From the NCBI GenBank assembly GCA_035542475.1, contig DATKLL010000145.1:1-7074 (forward strand): 7,074 bases of DNA. Reading direction: 5' to 3'. This document shows, piece after piece, positions 5,871 through 7,074 of the stretch; the stretch's first letter is position 1; each line of letters starts with the position of its first letter. Both the position numbers and the translations under genes were made by a program. Source of the DNA: DATKLL01 sp035542475 (lineage in GTDB: Bacteria > Desulfobacterota > Syntrophia > Syntrophales > UBA2185). Below the pieces are notes generated by a model. It worked only from the letters and a program-made list of their open reading frames with translations, was not told the DNA's origin and made no database searches.

Positions 5871-6113
5871 TTATTTGGGACCAGGAAACGATTCAACGAG
5901 CCTGATCCTAAAATCACCGAACGCTGCCACGATTTGAATTCTGTAATCCGGAAACGTATCTACGATTTGCCACTCGCCAGGGCCATTCGGAAGCGTTCCA
6001 ACCTCCTGCACTTCCAAATCCTCCGAAACATCAACCACCTCTACTCTGTAATCGGGGAAACTGTCTACATACTGAATTCTGCCGTATATCTTGCTTAAAG
6101 CCGGTTTTTTCAC
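5871..6113 (-). CDS. Six-unit beta-repeat small protein
   Basis: The 80-residue protein consists of six units of 10-13 residues after a short basic start: IQYVDSFPDY, RVEVVDVSEDL, EVQEVGTLPNGPG, EWQIVDTFPDY, RIQIVAAFGDF and RIRLVESFPG. Each unit alternates hydrophobic and polar residues and ends in an aromatic/Asp or Pro/Gly turn, predicting a compact beta sheet or small propeller. I recall similar uncharacterised proteins of 70-90 residues with SFPDY-type repeats in many bacteria. The start is GTG 6113, with GGAGGT 10 bases upstream; no ATG is available. There is no signal peptide. It is the first gene of the leftward set and is followed after 41 bases by the CBM48 gene. Confidence 0.72.
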   Translation of the reverse strand: MKKPALSKIYGRIQYVDSFPDYRVEVVDVSEDLEVQEVGTLPNGPGEWQIVDTFPDYRIQIVAAFGDFRIRLVESFPGPK

Positions 6114-6129
6114 TGTACCCGTGACCTCC

Positions 6130-6413
6130 CCTATTGGTTATTAAGGAATTTGCCGGACTCATTGTTTCCGCAATTTGCCCCGACCACCCGAGTTTTGGCG
6201 AAGGTTAGAAAACGTAACCGCAGAAAGATCCTTTAAATCTTCACCAACTCGATTGGCCTTGCAAATCCTTTGCAGTCGTAGACTAGCACTCGCCTGTTAA
6301 ATGAATATTACAGTTCTGTTATTTTTTTGAGATTCTTCAAGACTTCATAAAACCGTTATATAGACCTTTCGTTATGTGACTTCCCGAAATTGAGGCAACA
6401 TCGGAGGCAAGTA
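6130..6413. other. Intergenic region upstream of the leftward operon
   Basis: This should hold the leftward operon promoter, but I find no -35/-10 pair good enough to name. The run ATTTTTTT near 6330-6337 follows a weak ACAG-TT-CTGT hairpin and could be a weak rightward terminator. No gene is visible. Confidence 0.4.
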
Positions 6414-6470
6414 ATGAAATATCCTGGAGCCACATTACTGCTCCCGGTTCAACAAGGGGGTAGTACTTAA
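6414..6470 (+). CDS. Possible 18-codon leader-type ORF inside a hairpin
   Basis: CGGAGG lies 6-7 bases before ATG 6414, and the frame encodes MKYPGATLLLPVQQGGST before TAA 6468-6470. It spans almost exactly the left arms and loop of the long inverted repeat at 6424-6481, so translation would keep that hairpin open. It may instead be the stump of a lost gene. The peptide is not recognised. Confidence 0.22.
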   Translation: MKYPGATLLLPVQQGGST

Positions 6471-6481
6471 ACTGGCTCCAG
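6424..6481. repeat. Long two-part inverted repeat
   Basis: The outer arms CTGGAGCCA (6424-6432) and TGGCTCCAG (6473-6481) are exact complements over 9 bp. Inside them TACTGCTCCC (6436-6445) pairs with GGGGGTAGTA (6456-6465) over 10 bp with two G-U wobbles, around a 10-base loop. The internal loop is 3 and 7 bases. No T run follows, so it is not an intrinsic terminator. A structured RNA, a DNA cruciform or a recombination site are open possibilities. Confidence 0.6.
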
Positions 6482-6564
6482 AAGCTGTTCTATGCTCTAT
6501 AGGGAAGCAAAAATAAGTTTTATTTAAATTTTAATATATTTACCCTGAATAACACACTTCTCAG

Positions 6565-6591
6565 TTGACGATTATCTGGCCGTATGATAAC
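6565..6591 (+). promoter_or_regulatory. Candidate promoter of the riboswitch transcript
   Basis: TTGACG (6565-6570) is close to the -35 consensus. GATAAC (6586-6591) is the -10 that would place the start just before the aptamer, with a 15-base spacer; TATGAT (6583-6588) is a better hexamer but at only 12 bases. An AT-rich tract (about 6510-6543) lies upstream and could act as an UP element. Confidence 0.35.
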
Positions 6592-6602
6592 GTGAAATTA
6601 AG

Positions 6603-6684
6603 GAGACCGATAAAGCTAAACCCTTTGCGAAAAGGGGACGGAAAGCGGCGGGTCTTTTAATCGGAGATGGCCGAGCTGCCGAAG
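6603..6684 (+). promoter_or_regulatory. GEMM-I (cyclic di-GMP-I type) riboswitch
   Basis: The core follows the GEMM-I pattern in order: GATAAAG (6609-6615), AAACC, a hairpin CCCTTT-GCGA-AAAGGG (6621-6636) with a GNRA tetraloop, GGGACG-GAAAGC (6634-6646), CGGGTCT, a receptor arm, and GGCCGAGCTGCCGA (6669-6682). The usual G21-C46 pair (Vc2 numbering) is C6616-G6641 here and C22-G45 is U6617-G6640, so the bases differ but pairing is kept, which argues for a working RNA. The ligand-contact position equivalent to G20 is G6615, favouring c-di-GMP; an A there marks the 3',3'-cGAMP variant class. The riboswitch lies 70 bases before ATG 6756 and overlaps a terminator. Confidence 0.86.
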
Positions 6685-6717
6685 GAAATGGGGTGGGCAG
6701 CACGGCTTTATTGTTTT
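6670..6717 (+). terminator. Riboswitch-controlled intrinsic terminator
   Basis: GCCGAGCTGCC (6670-6680) pairs with GGCAGCACGGC (6696-6706) over 11 positions with one A-A mismatch, followed by TTTATTGTTTT (6707-6717). The left arm is also the 3' strand of the aptamer: GCC 6670-6672 and GCT 6675-6677 can pair with GGC 6647-6649 and AGC 6644-6646. The two folds exclude each other, so a ligand-stabilised aptamer should prevent termination. Confidence 0.78.
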
Positions 6718-6755
6718 ATAAACTATGTCGAGCATTAGAAAATAGGAGGTGTATT

Positions 6756-7074
6756 ATGAAAACCGAAGCAGTCAGTGACATAGAATACCATGAAGGAATC
6801 AGCAAGGCGGGAACGACAGTGAAGGCAGGTATCATAAGCAGTCTAAAGGGTATCAATGAAATTGAGGCGGAGATTGTGAGTCTGGTGAGAAATACTGTTA
6901 CCAATACCCTGAGGGCCACCGGTACTGTGGCACATGAGGCGGTCACCATCACAAAAGATGTGGTAAAAGGGACGATCCAGGCCACAGAAGAGGTCGGCAC
7001 AGGCCTTATCCTCAGCACAAAGAGTGTCGCTAAAGGAATCGTCATGGGTGTGAGTGATGTCGGCGGAGACGTTG
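6756..7074 (+). CDS. Amphipathic-helix repeat protein under riboswitch control, 3' end cut by the window edge
   Basis: 106 codons are visible and still open at the edge. ATG 6756 has AGGAGGT 5 bases upstream. The protein has no Cys, Pro or signal peptide, and consists of helical segments rich in Val, Thr, Gly, Lys and Glu, with a loose repeat of about 22 residues: VVKGTIQATEEVGTG (69-83) and VAKGIVMGVSDVGGD (91-105). Such V-x-x-G-T/I and D-V-G-G patterns recall LEA-like, apolipoprotein-like or phasin-like proteins that lie on membranes or polymer surfaces, but I cannot assign a family. A c-di-GMP riboswitch in front suggests a role in surface life, the envelope or extracellular matrix. How many repeats follow is unknown. 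Confidence 0.82.
   Translation, partial: MKTEAVSDIEYHEGISKAGTTVKAGIISSLKGINEIEAEIVSLVRNTVTNTLRATGTVAHEAVTITKDVVKGTIQATEEVGTGLILSTKSVAKGIVMGVSDVGGDV

Noticed and set aside
6424..6481. Integron attC site or intrinsic terminator
   Set aside because: No RYYYAAC/GTTRRRY core pair at the arm ends, and no T run after the hairpin.
6716..7045. Leftward 109-codon open frame
   Set aside because: Antisense to the repeat protein. Its hydrophobic, Val/Thr/Pro-rich look follows from the complementary codons.
1..7074. CRISPR array, tRNA, rRNA or insertion-sequence ends
   Set aside because: No spaced direct repeats, no tRNA cloverleaf with a CCA-type end, no rRNA-like sequence and no transposase found on reading both strands.

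Overview
The window reads as an accessory stretch of a chromosome from a Gram-negative, free-living bacterium of moderate GC content. A Tat translocase subunit, a GEMM-type (c-di-GMP) riboswitch, a DUF2934 protein, a CBM48/AMPK-beta glycogen-binding protein and a small beta-repeat protein are a mixture I associate with Desulfobacterota, Nitrospirota or anammox-type Planctomycetota. This placement is an inference and no single gene fixes it. I see no tRNA, rRNA, CRISPR array or intact insertion sequence.

Left part (1-2556). The edge cuts off a leftward NAD(P)-binding epimerase-like SDR protein. A 320-base gap follows, then a rightward TatA/TatB-type gene. Behind it is a short stretch holding a hairpin, a perfect 13-bp palindrome and an excellent ribosome binding site that serves only an eight-codon ORF, apparently the stump of a rubredoxin-like gene. 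A leftward 336-residue protein with one N-terminal membrane helix and a C-terminal HMA_2-like domain comes next, with a good sigma-70-type promoter.

Middle part (2557-4766). This is gene-poor and looks partly decayed: about 600 bases without a convincing gene, a short GNAT-like gene, then two genes for probable exported proteins (one DUF4833-like, one unrecognised). Each of these two is broken by a single apparent extra base in or near a homopolymer run, and each is restored to a plausible full-length protein when that base is removed.

Right part (4838-7074). Four small leftward genes with gaps of 41, 38 and 69 bases look like one operon: a six-unit beta-repeat protein, a basic-tailed CBM48 protein, a Cys/His-rich 56-residue protein and a 56-residue DUF2934 protein. 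The last two begin with nearly the same 17 bases although the rest of each protein is unrelated. Diverging from this operon is the best regulatory element in the window: a GEMM-I riboswitch whose 3' strand also forms the 5' arm of an intrinsic terminator, placed just before a gene for a Gly/Val/Thr-rich amphipathic-helix repeat protein that runs off the right edge. The layout predicts a c-di-GMP 'ON' switch for that protein. A long two-part hairpin lies between the operon and the riboswitch and is not explained by either.
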